DNA of 64,000 nucleotides from Rhyzopertha dominica (Eukaryota > Arthropoda > Insecta > Coleoptera > Bostrichidae). The notes under the pieces were generated by a model that did no database searches, was not told the origin of the DNA, and was given only the letters and a program-made list of their open reading frames with translations. Positions 36,553 to 49,065 of this stretch are shown here, piece by piece (position 1 is the first letter of the stretch; each line of letters starts with the position of its first letter). The stretch spans positions 28,514,942 to 28,578,941 of the forward strand of contig QCXZ01000001.1 in assembly GCA_025024175.1 (NCBI GenBank), given 5' to 3'. A program made the translations under genes and the position numbers.

Positions 36553-37440
36553 CTACATTTGCGCTCTATCAAGAATAGATACATACATGTATGTATCTAT
36601 TCTGGATAGAATATTGAAGAAAGGCCGTAGATAAACACCAGGCCATGCTGGACGGGAGCATCTGTTGACCATATGTTCAATTGTTTGGAGGGGGTCTCCA
36701 CATTCACAAGAAAGATTGATAGATTGATCACATTTATTAAGAAAAAAGTTGCATTTCCCATGACCAGCGCGAAACCGATTGAGAGTGACCCAAGACTTTC
36801 TCGGGAGGTCAGTTCCTGCCACTCTTTCTGTAGGATCGTCTATAAGCTGTTGATTGAATATATCACGTTTCTTAAGTTGCCCAACAGAACACTATCTATC
36901 TTCAATGGTGTAAGAAGCACGAAGGAAATCTTCTGTCCACAGAGGTTTTCTGGAAGTTAGCCGAGTTGTAGGTAGCTCTTGCAGATCTCGAGAAATCAGA
37001 AACTCATTATTAGCTGATTGATATTTTTACCAAGCTTTATACATATGTAACAAACTGTCTGCGTATCTTCAGAGAAGCAATGCTTGAAAGAAACGGAAGC
37101 CAAGATAATGGAGTTGACTTAATTGTTCCAGCGATTAGTTGCATTGCAGTATTTAGTTGTACCAGCAAGCTTATGCAGGGTGCTATTTCTAATCAGTAAT
37201 TGTTACTCATATTTTTTAGATGTTTCTTGTACGTTCGAGACGTATCTAGGGTCACTCCAAGGTATTTTGGCGAGAAGTTATGTTTGAAAATTATGTTATT
37301 TGACATAAGAAGTTGTCTAGTCTTTAACGATTGAGATGAAAACAAGTTACTTCTGCCTTTAATGGATTAGGGAACAAGCGCCAAGATTGAAATAGCATTT
37401 CATAATCTCGATGTCTCTTGAAAGAGAACAGAAAAGTCAC
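36553..37440 (-). pseudogene. Non-LTR retrotransposon (LINE) reverse transcriptase relic, C-terminal part
   Basis: Reading the minus strand from 37440 downward, broken frames give NPLKAEVTCFH, then YLGVTLDTSRTYKKHL (fingers/thumb transition), QLNTAMQLIAGTIKSTPLSW (with PFLSSIASLKIRR following), then RVAGTDLPRKSWVTLNRFRA and CxCGDPLQTIEHMVNRC (zinc-knuckle-like tail). This order is characteristic of jockey-like LINEs in arthropods. A segment between the thumb and QLNTAMQ is missing, and frameshifts are frequent, so it is inactive. The exact clade is uncertain. Confidence 0.75.
36572..36603. repeat. 32-base perfect palindrome
   Basis: The half site AGAATAGATACATACA is followed immediately by its exact complement, with no loop; four more outward pairs follow after one mismatch. 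It lies at the 3' edge of the LINE relic. Confidence 0.95.
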
Positions 37441-40400
37441 AGAGGGTAAAAAATATGAAGAAAAGCATTTAATATTATTCAGGTTAGCCATGCATTCCGC
37501 AAAGATATTTTGATTTTTCTCTAAGGAAACAAGTTAAAATTCAATATTGAATTTAGGCAGGCCATATGCAACATTGGCGCCTCTACATTAGTTAATTAAA
37601 TAAAACGCTAGGAAAAGTTCGAGTGATATGTAATTATAAAAAGCCGTTATCAGTTTAAAAAGCTTTTCCTTTTGCTTGTAATAGCGTTGCTTTTTGTAGT
37701 CAAGTTACAAAAAATTCATTGTTTTGATATTCAGTACAATCTCATATTACATTGTCTATTATTAGCAATCAGATTTCCATGAGTGAACTTCATTTACCAA
37801 CCAAAACGCTCAGATAATCACCGTTGACAGCACGCCCCACGTTACGATGTTTATGTTTACCATCAACTTCGTCATCTCCTAATGAGAAGTCCTCGGGATA
37901 CCTGCATAAATTACAACTTCCGAGACTAACTTCGTTAAGGGCACCCCTTCTCCACCACTTTACCTTTTGAAAATTACAAGGCACAATCCCTCCGCGCTTA
38001 ATACTTCTATAACACTTCATGCTGAACTTAGAAATTGCTCAGTTTTCCGCTCGACTGCTCTTCAGATGTCTTCGATAACGCCGCATTCCTTGGAGGTTAC
38101 ATTTTGTACACACGGTTTAGTTTATGTCATTACGTGACATGAATACGAACAGGTCCGGTCTAGGAACGTATAACTTGAGAAAGTTTGTTCAAGTAGGAGT
38201 ATGAAAATTAACCAACAGGGTACTATATGAGTTGTTTTGTAATGCTGTCAATTCTTATCATATATATTCCTTATTCGAGTGCAACAGACTTAATATCGGA
38301 ACAAATTGATATAATACTCATGTAAGAATAAATGTTTACATTAATCACAAAAACGATGGTCTAAAGTTGAAGAAAAAGCATCTTTGCATATACAGTGAAG
38401 ATGTGTCACTTAAACCTTCTTGCCCTGGGCGCTAGACAGATACAGAAATAACTGAAACAAAGATAAAATTTTGTTCCCTTTCAAGTTAATCTTTTTCAGT
38501 ATTCAGTAACACATGATGGTCACTCAAGTACAATATGAAAACTTTTGTCATAGTTTACATTATTTAGTTCTCAGTTTAAGTTTGATTTTAATCTCCCGGT
38601 GAGTTTTACTTAAATTATGAATAGGTGCTATATCGAATTAATTAATTTACAGTGTGGCAAACAGATCTTCGCGGGACGTCGTTGAGGGGAACGCTCTTGT
38701 GTGTTTTATAAAAGTATATTAATATTTTATTTATTCAAATAAACTATAATATTATTACTTATCTATAAAGATCCGCTATCACTTCTCTTGTTTGGCTATG
38801 GAACGTTTTTCGAGAGTATATTTGTTGATTTTAAGAAAAATCGACAAACATATAACGCCGTTCTGCCACTCTATTAGGTATGGCAACACGCAAAGAGCCT
38901 TACAGCCAATCAGGTTCGTCCAGGAACAGGCCTTTTTAATGGTGTTGCCCCTTTAACTAAAGTTGATAGATCTTTCTAAAAATGTTTAGCTATTATAATA
39001 TTCAGTAGAAAAATAGTTTTTAAATTAAAATAGATGTAACAATCACGTTTAAATGCTATATGTGGTTGTAAAAAATGATTTTCAAATTAAAAGCGCTAAT
39101 GCTTTTGTGTAGTTTAAATTTGGCAATATTGATTTTTTTTGTCCGCATTCTTTCGGCTGTTACAGATCATTTGCCAACCTATATATGATAGCGAGACAGC
39201 ACAAGCGCAATCTGGAAGCAAAAGATGTTTTTTTTTAGTATAACTGGAAACGATCAGTACTTCAGCTTGATAAAGAAGAACCCATCAAACCACAATTTTA
39301 TTAGATAAATGTAATGGTGACAATATGGTAAAGTTAAACAAAAATTATACGCTAATAAATTCTGAAAGTAAAGTGATGATGGCTTTTAAAGCTGTAGGAA
39401 TACTTTGGTCTATAGAATCAGTTCGATGTACGGATATTTACAGTAATCCAGCAAAGCGATATATGGTGTTAATTAACAGTTATCCTACATAATTTTGGTA
39501 CGTATATGTGACAGTGATGTTACAAAGTTTGTTGACGAATTAGCTAAACGGATATTTATTTTACAAATTCTGAGTTTCGTCGATATGCATGGTATAAATG
39601 CTTAGCACAAAATTAAACTAAGAGCAGAAAAGTTCTTGTAGTGAGTAATCGGTTTCCAGCAATCTTTGTGTTTAACTGAAGTAGTAGGTCTGAACTTTTA
39701 ACCAAAACAAAATGTATAATGTTTTGGAAATATATATGCCTAGTTCATTTAAAAATAGCATAAAACGTGTCGCTCTATTTAAAATATAGATGATTTTCCT
39801 ATTGTGTTCCTGAGCAACACCTATATTAATAATGATCAGTTGGATTATTTAAAAATTTTTAATATTCGTTTAGTATTTTTGTTTTACACTTGTAGTAAGA
39901 GGTAGCAAGAACAATATTGAAATGTTTACAAAAAAGTTTTTTTAATTATTGTATTTTGGTAAAGCTCTGCGATGGCGCGCGATGCAGCTAGGTGATTGAA
40001 TCTTAGATGCTGACAATGGTTGCAACGTGTATACTGTATAGTTTCTGAGGATAGTACCGTCTCTACTACTGACGTATTTGACAGCTATGCCAGCGATGGT
40101 TGCTAGACACAGTTGAAATTCGGCAAAAGATACTTGCTACTCCATCTCTCGCTTGCACCACAGGGAAAATTTATATTCTATCTTTTGTGTTTCCGAATTA
40201 AACCTGAGGTAGAGTAGGCTGTACGTTATAATGCAGTGACCTTATAAGCTGCCAGATTTGAAAGGCTCTAACCAGAATGTGATAATTAACGAACCGTGCG
40301 CAAGATGTGGAACACATGACAACAAAACTTTTGTCTGTAACTGAATTTTTTGTAGTCTACTTTTCGTTAATAATATTTTAGTTTAGCACATGGTCGCATA

Positions 40401-42240
40401 TTTTGACGACTTTCCAGGAATTTTCGCAATTTTAAAGGTTCGGCTCGCAGATGATTCGCATTCCTTGCATCCTCCTTGAGCCGGGCCTGCAAATAAGCCT
40501 CCCTCAATTTATGAGTCCTGGCATGCAGACACTTTATTAACTTTGTTCGCCTCCAGAAGTTTGCAAAAAAGAAAATTAACTCCGGCTTTAAAGTTCCGGG
40601 CGGGACGATGCCAACTCGTAAAACTGCAATATTCGGGACGAGAACCTTTATGCGAAAGTACGTTGTCTCAATTTGTCTGCTAGGAAATTGTGTAGGTACA
40701 CAATAAAGCTCAGCTTGGGCCGTGTGGAATTCTGTGGGGGTATAATTTCCTCTTCTTTCTGGGGCGCATAATGGAGAGGATCCTCTTCATTTTTAGCGGT
40801 TATTAGGCTGACATGTGATGGTATTAAACGACGACAATGGCTCTTTTTCAGTGGTTGTTTCAAAATTTCGAATGCTGTACGGGTAAATACTTTACGGTGC
40901 TGTTTTAGAAGGCATTGTACAAAATGTTTGTATAACAGTACAGTATAACAGTATGTATGTGCCAAAAATTACAAGCAGATTAATAAAAGAGACTACGTGG
41001 GTATCACTTTTTTATTTCTATAATAGCTTAGTGTCGGAGTTGCAGCATTTTTTCGCGAGTATCTCGTTACACACATTAAAAGTTTTAAGGCACACAGACA
41101 CTGAAAAGTTAAAAAAAAATTTGTAAAATATACGGTCAAAATATTGCAAGCAATATGTGCGATATTTATCGAAGAAAAACAACATATTTTTAGGAAATTT
41201 ATTTACAGACAGAAGAATCCCGGGGCTCATTGGGTGCTGCTATTTTTATTTATACAGCGGTTCTTGGAAAGCATTTAAATTTCTTAGTGATTGTAAATCA
41301 TTGCAAGCTGCAGGTCATTACAAATTTCAACTGCAAACACCTCGAAACTTGTAAACCAATCTGACGTAATACCCATACCACAATCCAAAGAAATATTCAC
41401 GAGTTATTATTTCAGAAATATTCCATTTCTTTGTCATAAGTCATTACACATAAATAAAAACCAAATTTTGAATTAAATAGATATGGTATTGGTAAAGTAT
41501 ATAGTAACAGTTTAGATGTTCCTCCGGGTTTTAAGAAACACATACGCTATTTCTGATCTTAATCAATAACTTATGTATACATATTGGTTGTTCATTTGAA
41601 CTTCTTGTTGATAACACTGGCCGACACGATTTTTGTTACACAGCTCAGTCCACTGAAAAAATATTCATAAAGCCCTAATACGTGTACTTTTCAGCGGCCT
41701 CACTAGAGCATTTTATATTGGCAGGTAGTAAATTTTATGGCGGTTTATTTAAATGGGGTGCATTTTAAAGCAAAGGGAACCTAAAATGAATTGTATGTAA
41801 CATTAAACGTGTTGCTTATTNAGTGTTCTTTTGTTTCGAATTCATTGATTTTCTCAAATACCTTATTATTCCAATGCAGGAAACNGNTAAATTAGCACGT
41901 TCAGTACACATGCGTTTTCGATGTTACGTTACTGAAATAAGATTTTCAAAAATGGCAGATTGAATATGGCGGACGAATTTTGGTAAAAAATATGCAGATG
42001 TTTTGAAATCCGGTATTTGAAAGGGCGAACGATTCCATCAAGATATAGGAACAATGAAAATACATTACAAATGACTATGGGGTCCAGCCATGATGATGGT
42101 CGTTACTGTAGGTTTTTGAAGGGATAAAATGTGAAGAGAAAAAAGATTATAAAAGTTTTTTCGACGAAAGAAACTAGCGCATTTTCCTTATATTGTCAAC
42201 ATGTATTTATTTCATTTTAAGTATAAAAGATACATTTATT
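37441..42240. other. Intronic DNA with GC-richer islands, no recognisable gene
   Basis: More balanced patches occur at 37790-38020 and 40430-40830. The former contains a 76-codon ATG-initiated frame on the minus strand without recognisable motif. A short hairpin (TTTGT-GATTTT with its complement) lies at about 38821-38848. Otherwise AT-rich. Confidence 0.35.
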
Positions 42241-42260
42241 ATAGAAAGCAAGAAAAAGTA

Positions 42261-42445
42261 CATGTTGATCATCGTTGGGCCGAGATTTATCCAACCAGCC
42301 CTATCGTTGAGTCGTTTTCAAGAAATTAAAAAAGAAATTGAAGAGGGAGTGCGAGAGAGGCAGATTTCCGGAGGGTCAAGTATGTTGATCACCGTTAGGC
42401 CAAGACCTAACCAACGAACCCGATCCGTTAAACCGTTCTCGAGTT
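42261..42445. repeat. Diverged direct repeat with 120-base period
   Basis: Two units beginning ATGTTGATCATCGTTGGGCC (42262) and ATGTTGATCACCGTTAGGCC (42382) match for about 60 bases. The open frame across both is a by-product of the repeat. Confidence 0.7.
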
Positions 42446-42978
42446 ATGAGTTTGACAGGAATCAGATGCACAAAAGTGCGGACAATAGCGCCTTTTCTTC
42501 ATAAATGAAGCGGGAAAGTTTCTAAAAATAAAATAAGTGTATTTCATATAAATATTTATGATATTTGCGTTTTTCTTAAATATCAGCCTAATATAAAGTG
42601 CGTATGTTATATCAATTTTATTACGTATAACAACATTTTTGCCCATTTTCATGTTTAGGTAGGTTTATTTTACTACAATTAGCTATTTAGCTGTATGTTA
42701 CAACAGAAAAGTCTTTTACAACAAAAAAGTGTTTATGCAGGCCAGTGTAATTTGTAGGGAACTTTCTGTTAACTTTGCAAGAAAATCTTGATCGTCTACT
42801 CGTAAAGGTTTGGTACCAGGAAAATGACATGAAACGCTTACCGCTGGCAAATGTACATCTGTAATAATGAAGCCTTTGTTGCCAAATTACAACATAAATG
42901 GGATATATGTCCGTTCAGTGTCCTTCAATTAATATTAACAGTACTGTGAAATGTATTAATGATTTTCAAAAGAATATA

Positions 42979-43848
42979 CAGGGTCCGCCACCTAAAACTC
43001 CCCAGGCTCCTATTTTCATTATTCTTTTAGGTACAACCTCAGGTTATGTCAAATTGTAGGTCTTTTTAAAAATAGCATAGTGCGTGTCCAAAAATTTTTC
43101 TTTGCAGATTATGGTATTTTGCAAATAACGTCTTCTTCGATTTGTGTCATTACAACGTATGTGTAATTTTTACTCCTTCTTAATGAAAAACAAGAAGAGA
43201 TGAGACTAGCCTCCATACTCTGTTAACAGGGCTTCTTCACAATTTTTTAAGTGTTAGTTTAACAGCTTACTACGGTACAAATTATGCCTACATACCCATC
43301 GCTGCACACTAAAACACAAAATTTGAAGTAACTTTTAAATAAATCAAGTACAAAGTTCGTTCTAAAGGATGAGAGGCTAGAAAGCAATACCCTGCGATGT
43401 GGCTAGTTTGGTTTTCTACACCACGCACTAGCCTCATCGCAGGGTTTCGTTTTCTAGCCTCTCTATCTTCAGAACGAACTTTGTACTTGATTTATTTAAA
43501 AGTTTAAAAGTAAAAAGCTGTTAAACTAACAGTTCAAAAATTGTGAATGGCCCTATTAACAGAATATGGCGGCGACGAGTTTTTCTTGTTTTTCATTAAG
43601 AAGGAGTAAAACTACGCATACGTTGTAATGACACAAATTGAAGAAGACAAAAGTCGGCATCCAACTATGAAGCAATATTTTTTACACGGAGTAAGGTAAA
43701 ACAAAAAATTAACTTTATTTGCAAAATATCATCACTATGCTATTTTTAAAGAGTTTAAAAACACCTACAATTTGACATATAACTTAAGGTTGTACCTAAA
43801 AAAAAATAATGAAATACAAGCCTGGAAAGTTTTAGATGGCGGACCCTG
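42979..43848. mobile_element. Long fold-back element of 870 bases, TA-flanked
   Basis: The ends CAGGGTCCGCCA and its inverse are flanked by TA (42977-42978 and 43849-43850). The arms of roughly 400 bases pair with modest divergence, including the blocks around CAAGTACAAAGTTCGTTC and CCTGCGATG near the centre (43390-43450). No transposase. TA duplication suggests mobilisation by a Tc1/mariner-type transposase. Confidence 0.85.
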
Positions 43849-43850
43849 TA

Positions 43851-44779
43851 AATTAAATATCGACATGCCATTCTGGATGCCAGACTTAGTTATCAAACTA
43901 CCAAACTTTAATTTAATATTTGTTCCCACACACTAATGATTTTAGTCCATCGAACACTCTTCTTCTTGTTATTAAGATATGATATGAGTCATATTTCAGC
44001 TTGACTACTGCTCGTTTATCTGTTCACCTATTTACTTGCTGGACCAGTAAGTGTCAAAGTAGCGCAACGTTGGAGTTTAGGTATAAAAAAATTACAAAAT
44101 ATAAAAAATTGTAGGTGGAAAAAGATTGTATGTAATTTTCAGTTTTGTATAAGGCAACGGCCTTTCAGTTGTTTAATTCATCTCCGAGCGTTTCACGATG
44201 GGGGGTTTGCGTTTGCTCAGCCTCGTCCCGAATGGAAATTATTATTTTTGTTGACGCTCGTCATCGTCTGAGGGAACTTCTGCAGATTGCCTGACCGGGG
44301 GCGAGAACGTTCGAATGGAAAGTTTCCATCACACGGCGTTAATTCAATTTTCAGGACCCGTCCCGCCCGACGATGGGACGTATTAAAAAGTTTGGTTGAA
44401 CGTCCGCGGCGTTGTCGGACGTGCAGCAGAATTTTTCCGCTTGACAGGTTCAAATATTTTCGCGGCGCCGAGCAATTAAGTATTGGGTTTCCGGGGAGCA
44501 AGGTTGGCGCAAAATTGCCTTCAAAATGGACAGGAAATGGCTGCTTAAATTGAATTCTTTGGACATTTAAAATTCAAAGTGGGTTTCCTGGAATAAACAG
44601 ATTCACTTGGTACGGAGATAATGGTGGCTGCGTGAACTATTTATAAGACAGTCGAGATCTTGATGCATCAAGCAACGCANATTCGTTTGCAGTATAAAGC
44701 TAAGTTNATTTATATTTTGTTGTAAATAAATGCGCTTCCCATAATAGCAATTACATACGACGATCATGTGTTAATTCCT
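43851..44779. other. Intronic DNA with GC-rich island at 44200-44560
   Basis: The island has open frames on both strands (44217-44501 minus, 44287-44553 plus) rich in Arg, Pro and Gly, as expected from GC-rich non-coding DNA. No domain or splice signal is convincing. Confidence 0.35.
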
Positions 44780-45455
44780 GCACATATCAATCNGGCGCTA
44801 AACTGGCGATGGTAAAAATGTCAAGTTATAAAAGTCTAGCATTGGAACATCACTTAGAGGTAGTTCACTCACTTTATGTGTAAGAAATTCTCAGATCGGG
44901 ATAGTTTGATGGAACGGAACACGTAACTGTATCGGATTAATGTGCGTATCAAAATTCAAACACCGCGCGAAAAAAACGGTTGCCGAAATTCACGGTGCTT
45001 TACAAGAAGCTTGCTAGGAGTCGTGTGTGCATAGTTCAGCAGTAGCTTGATGGAGTAAACGTTCCAGAGCACTGGACTAGTGTTAAAGACGACCACAAAC
45101 GTTGGAGACCTCATACTGCTACCGACAACACTTTTGCTGCTATTGTGGCTACAATAATGGAAGAAGACCGCATGCACAAACAAGCAATTTATGCTTGATC
45201 GCATAAAGCAGTGTCAGTCAAAGTAGTTTGTAAGAAGAACTGCTGTAAAGCCCTGACATGAGTTGTCAAATTTTGTTCTGTTCATCTAGTGGAAAGGAAA
45301 ATTTCGTGAAGTTCGATTTATTGACTTGGAAGGATAATAGCCCTGCAACAGCATATGCGTTCCAACTGCTGAAACATCTTGACTAAAATGGCGTATTTAA
45401 CGTCATTACATTACTGCCGAAGCGATGACAAGGGCAAGGGGATTATATAGACCGA
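44780..45455 (+). pseudogene. Internally deleted mariner-family transposase, copy 2
   Basis: Same family and order as copy 1: TVAEIHGALQEAC, then ESCVHSSAV, the TIMEEDRMHKQAI segment, and a C-terminal part ending in PKR and QGDYI remnants. Relative to copy 1 it has an extra block of about 125 bases near its 5' end and lacks about 115 bases in the middle. The frames are broken. Confidence 0.72.
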
Positions 45456-46661
45456 ATTTTTTAAATATACATTTTATACGCGAGCTGTGTTTTTGCGTGC
45501 AGGAATTTTGACATGACTCTCGCATTTAAGTGTAAATATATCAGTAAGGAATTAAGTAAGACAACAAAGCCACCTACCCATCAGCTTGGTAGATTAGAGG
45601 TCACAGCTATTTAAAAGAAGTAATTCCCATTGAGTCTTGTTATCGATTTTTTAGGCTTAATTGAGAGGAAGCTCAGGGTCAGGCCGGTACGAATAAAAGT
45701 GGGGCCTGGTGTAAAGGTGGTGGTTGCGGAGCCTTGAAATAAATTTCGTACAACAAAACAATACTCAATCGCCAAAAAAATTGTATAAAAATTACATGAT
45801 GTTAATTAATAAGAGATTGGCTGGGCAGATTTGATTATTTTTTTATGATCATAATAGTCTAAATCTAGGGAAAGAAATCTTGAAAACCTCAAAAATCCGA
45901 GAATACCTGAAAATGTCTTTTGCCATGGGATTTTTGAATGAACTTCTTTTGTTTATTGGTTATGGCTCTGGGAAGGTTTTCATCAAAAGAAAATTCGGGA
46001 TTTACGGAAACTTTTATATGTACTCTCAATTTTGAATTGTATGCGCTATTTTAATTTCGAATATAGTATTACAAGGGTTGTAAAACAATTAAGCAAATGT
46101 AATATGATTTCGATGGAACTCAATTTAACTTGCAATAAAAAGCGTCGACCACATCTGAGCGATGTTTCTGTATTTTGAGTTTTAGTAGGTTCAGACATTC
46201 CGGAAATTGAAGAACTGATCGCTTTCGACTCAACAGATCGACCATACCGGATACTTGCCTTAGGCCGTGGAGACGACAGCTCTGTTAACATATAACATAC
46301 ATATACCCGACACACGGATGTTGGAGTTTTCTTTCAAAAATAATAATCCTAAAATAGTGACCTAACCGCGATAGTATTGTAAGCATTAGGTTGGAAAATT
46401 TCAAGGTTATTTCTGTAAGTATGAACCTTATATATTACAGCAAAATGTGCTAAGAAAAGTTTGTTTTCTAATTATTTTTAATTTCTTAGCCTCCTTTCTG
46501 TTTTTGTATATCAACATAATTCCATGACGGTGCAATTTTTTATATGGATATTGAGCAATTTTTTGCGAATTTGTATTGTTCTTTCTACATCGAAATGACG
46601 TCGTGTTTATATTATGCTCGAATATTTTATTAATTTAAATGCATTAAAATTTAATTTTTCA
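45456..46661. other. Non-coding stretch, no recognisable gene
   Basis: AT-rich with a GC-richer patch at 45660-45740. Nothing recognisable. Confidence 0.45.
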
Positions 46662-47250
46662 TCAAATTAAATGTTCAAACTGAACACCTGATGTAGCTTG
46701 GCAATGCCTACCACAGAAATTGCGCAATGAATTTTGATTTCTTGAATTTTATGTCTAATTCTAATACCAGCCCACATATTTAGTTTCTGAGGATACTATG
46801 CAATGCTGTTCGATCATCCAGTGCGGATGTGCGGCAGTTATGTCTGCTTACAAATCCACTTAGCAAAAAATTGACTTCTTCAGAAAATAAAACATTGTAA
46901 AATTTGGATCATCATTGGTCATCGCGAAAAGCTGCATTCTTCTTCAGAATGTAATTTTTTTTATATTCGAACAACCGACAATTGACTAATGTTATTGTCC
47001 AAAACAAGTTGGGTGGTTGACAGAGAGCTTGATCTTCGTTTGTAGCCGAATTTGGACCTCTGGACCTTGGGATACCTTTTACAAATCCAGCTTAATTTTT
47101 TTACTAACTTTAACACCGTGGCTTAACCAATATAATTAGATGATGCTTTTGATATCTTTTCAACTTTTCTGTCAAGACGTCGTTATCTAAAATGATAGCA
47201 GGCTTTTTCTTCTTTAGTTCGTCTTCGTCTGGCATGTCATCTGAGATGGT
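46662..47250 (-). pseudogene. Decayed mariner-like transposase with GVQFEHLI ending
   Basis: The minus strand ends GVQFEHLI then TGA (46664-46662), an ending common in one group of insect mariner-like transposases. Upstream it retains MTNDDPNFTM, then FSEEVNFLLSGFVSRHNCR, equivalent to the SDEAHF-L-GYVN-QNCR catalytic block with the Asp of DEAH replaced by Glu. Upstream of about 46990 homology fades. Stops and frameshifts are present. Confidence 0.68.
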
Positions 47251-48519
47251 TGAGTAATTCACTCCAAATGCTGTATTTCTCTAGGGAACAAAGAGCTGCC
47301 GTCCTTTTTCCATGCATAACACCCATGGGTACGTGGAAGAAGTACAGAAAAAAAGTCGAAAATTGCGAGGTTCATCCACTTTATGTGTTTAATTTGACTA
47401 CTGTAATACTACTGTGTAAAATTGGCAGTCGAGTGTGCAAAATTTTGCAATTGTTAGAGACGACGTCCACACCCTTACTGACTAAGCAACTTCGAATCGA
47501 CATAATCTGTCGTCGCTATCGTTTTATTAATACTATTATTATGTTCACCTGAATTAGTTGGTTGGCAGAAAAACTTTCGGCTTCAAAAATGATTATTTAG
47601 ACGCGGCGATAAAGGTGGTTATTATTTAATGGATCTTTTTCTAGGACTAACCTTTTAAGCTTATTTAGTTACCGCATCTTTTTATTTAGTTGTTATAGCT
47701 TAAAATAGGTTTTAATCTGCTCTTTAATTAGCAGCGTAATTCGAAAACAACTTTACTTTGTCGTAGAATTTTTTTTCATTCGCTTAGATACTAACTATAC
47801 TAACCTATTCGTAGTAGAAAAAATCAAAGCATTTTGAGGGTTCAGTTTAATAATTTGCTCATATTTCAGTTACTACTACACTTTGTTGTTGCGGTAGCAC
47901 TGCCAATTCGGTCAGCAACGCCAAGTGACACTTTAAATCGTTTTTGATAATTACGCTGCCTTAAGAAATGGGGATTTTCAATAGCCCAACACGTTTTGTT
48001 ATGGTATGTGGCGCGCTATTTCTTGAAGCAATACCACTAGATCAGAAGCAACGTATGCCAGTACGTTTATTTTTGTCGCTTCATTGGGCCTTCTTTAAAA
48101 CGCATTAACAATTATTTGTTTACCTATATTTTCGTAACTTCAAAATTTAAATATATTTTTGCTTTTTCAGGATTTGTAGTAAAATATAGAATGTTCTATT
48201 TAAAAACAACTGAGTTGGTGGCTTTACAGTAAAGAGTACCATGGAGAGGTGTAAAATTGAATTATTTGTTCTTAATTTAATTCTAAAATTTCAGGTCAGA
48301 ATTTTAAGGGCTACGAAGTTATTTGTAACCCTGTATAGTGGCTTGTACATCATACTTAGTACATATAAACGGAATAAAAGAAGAACCAGTATTACAAGCA
48401 CCGTAAGGTTTCTTTAAACAGAACCCGTTGATTCGAAGTAGTCTTTGGCGTTAAATCGAGTTTTATACTATTAAAATGACCGACGAGCGTTGTTGTTGTT
48501 GCTAAGCATCGTAACATAC
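47251..48519. other. Non-coding stretch, no recognisable gene
   Basis: Donor-side end of the giant intron. Short open frames without motifs. An ACCCTGTATA terminus-like string lies at about 48328. Confidence 0.4.
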
Positions 48520-48703
48520 CGAGACAGAGGAAAGTAGGCTCTCCAGCATATTGTGTGGGTTGGGCGGGTGCCCGGTCTCCTGGCAGCATGTAAGGGCACT
48601 GCTGCTCCACGGATTGGCACACACTCAGGCACGGTCGTACTCGCTGCCCTGCGCTTCTGTGATGAGGCACCAGTGAGCTACACACCCATCGCCGGTATGC
48701 TTC
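48520..48703 (-). CDS. NALCN auxiliary factor (NALF1/FAM155/Mid1-like), internal cysteine-rich exon
   Basis: This 184-base exon encodes 61 residues plus one base. It opens with EAYRRWVCSSLVP and continues through RVRPCLSVCQSVEQQCPYMLPGDR to TQYAGEPTFLCL. This is the extracellular cysteine-rich core of the FAM155/NLF-1/Mid1 family; human FAM155A has the same skeleton (YKAWLCS, then PCKQYC, RCPF.LPD, and a glycine-rich segment before FIC). Five cysteines are in family-typical places. The acceptor is a T-rich tract ending in ACAG just above 48703; the donor is G|GTATGT at 48519-48514. The exon begins in phase 0 and ends in phase 1, exactly what the exon at 8547 needs. The preceding exon should carry the rest of the cysteine domain and an N-terminal membrane segment; I could not find it in 48.7-64 kb. 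Open frames extending past 48520 toward 48392 are read-through into intron. Confidence 0.88.
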
Positions 48704-49065
48704 CTGTAACAAAAACCATTCTTCATTACTTAATAATATAACATTTTAAACCTTTGGCAAGGATAAATATTCGCTATTGAGCTACTTTTTTTAATCAAAG
48801 CTTAAACGGTTCAAATTACTTGGTTCTTCATATACCACGACTGGAGAATACCAGAAATACTATGGAACTTATAGTGACAACAAGATGGGGGCTAACGTCC
48901 GTCAGTACCTTAAGTTAGTTTTTCTAAATCGTTGTAAGGCATCCAGAACATAAAAAATCTCATTTAATCGAACTGTGTTTATTATAATAGGCGGCTGCCA
49001 TTGTTGAAATTAATGCAACTTCAATTTATCAAATATGTGAGAAAACTACTGTAAATATTATAAAA

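Larger units (their letters stand above)
8548..48519 (-). other. 39.97-kb intron of the NALF1-like gene
   Basis: The intron runs from the donor GTATGT (48519-48514) to the acceptor CAG at 8550-8548. A perfect TACTAAC branch-point consensus is present on the minus strand at 8585-8579, with the branch adenosine about 33 bases from the exon, followed by a pyrimidine-rich tract. Phase agreement between the two flanking exons and reconstitution of an Asp codon support it. The intron contains nearly all the mobile-element relics listed here and no other gene that I could recognise. Confidence 0.82.

Noticed and set aside
37790..38020. ATG-initiated 76-codon frame on the minus strand.
   Set aside because: No recognisable motif and no supporting splice or promoter structure; kept only as part of the intronic stretch.
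42193..42504. 103-codon plus-strand frame with charged residues.
   Set aside because: It is generated by a diverged 120-base direct repeat and has no domain resemblance.
44217..44553. Overlapping frames on both strands of a GC-rich island.
   Set aside because: No domain, no splice sites, and composition alone explains their length.
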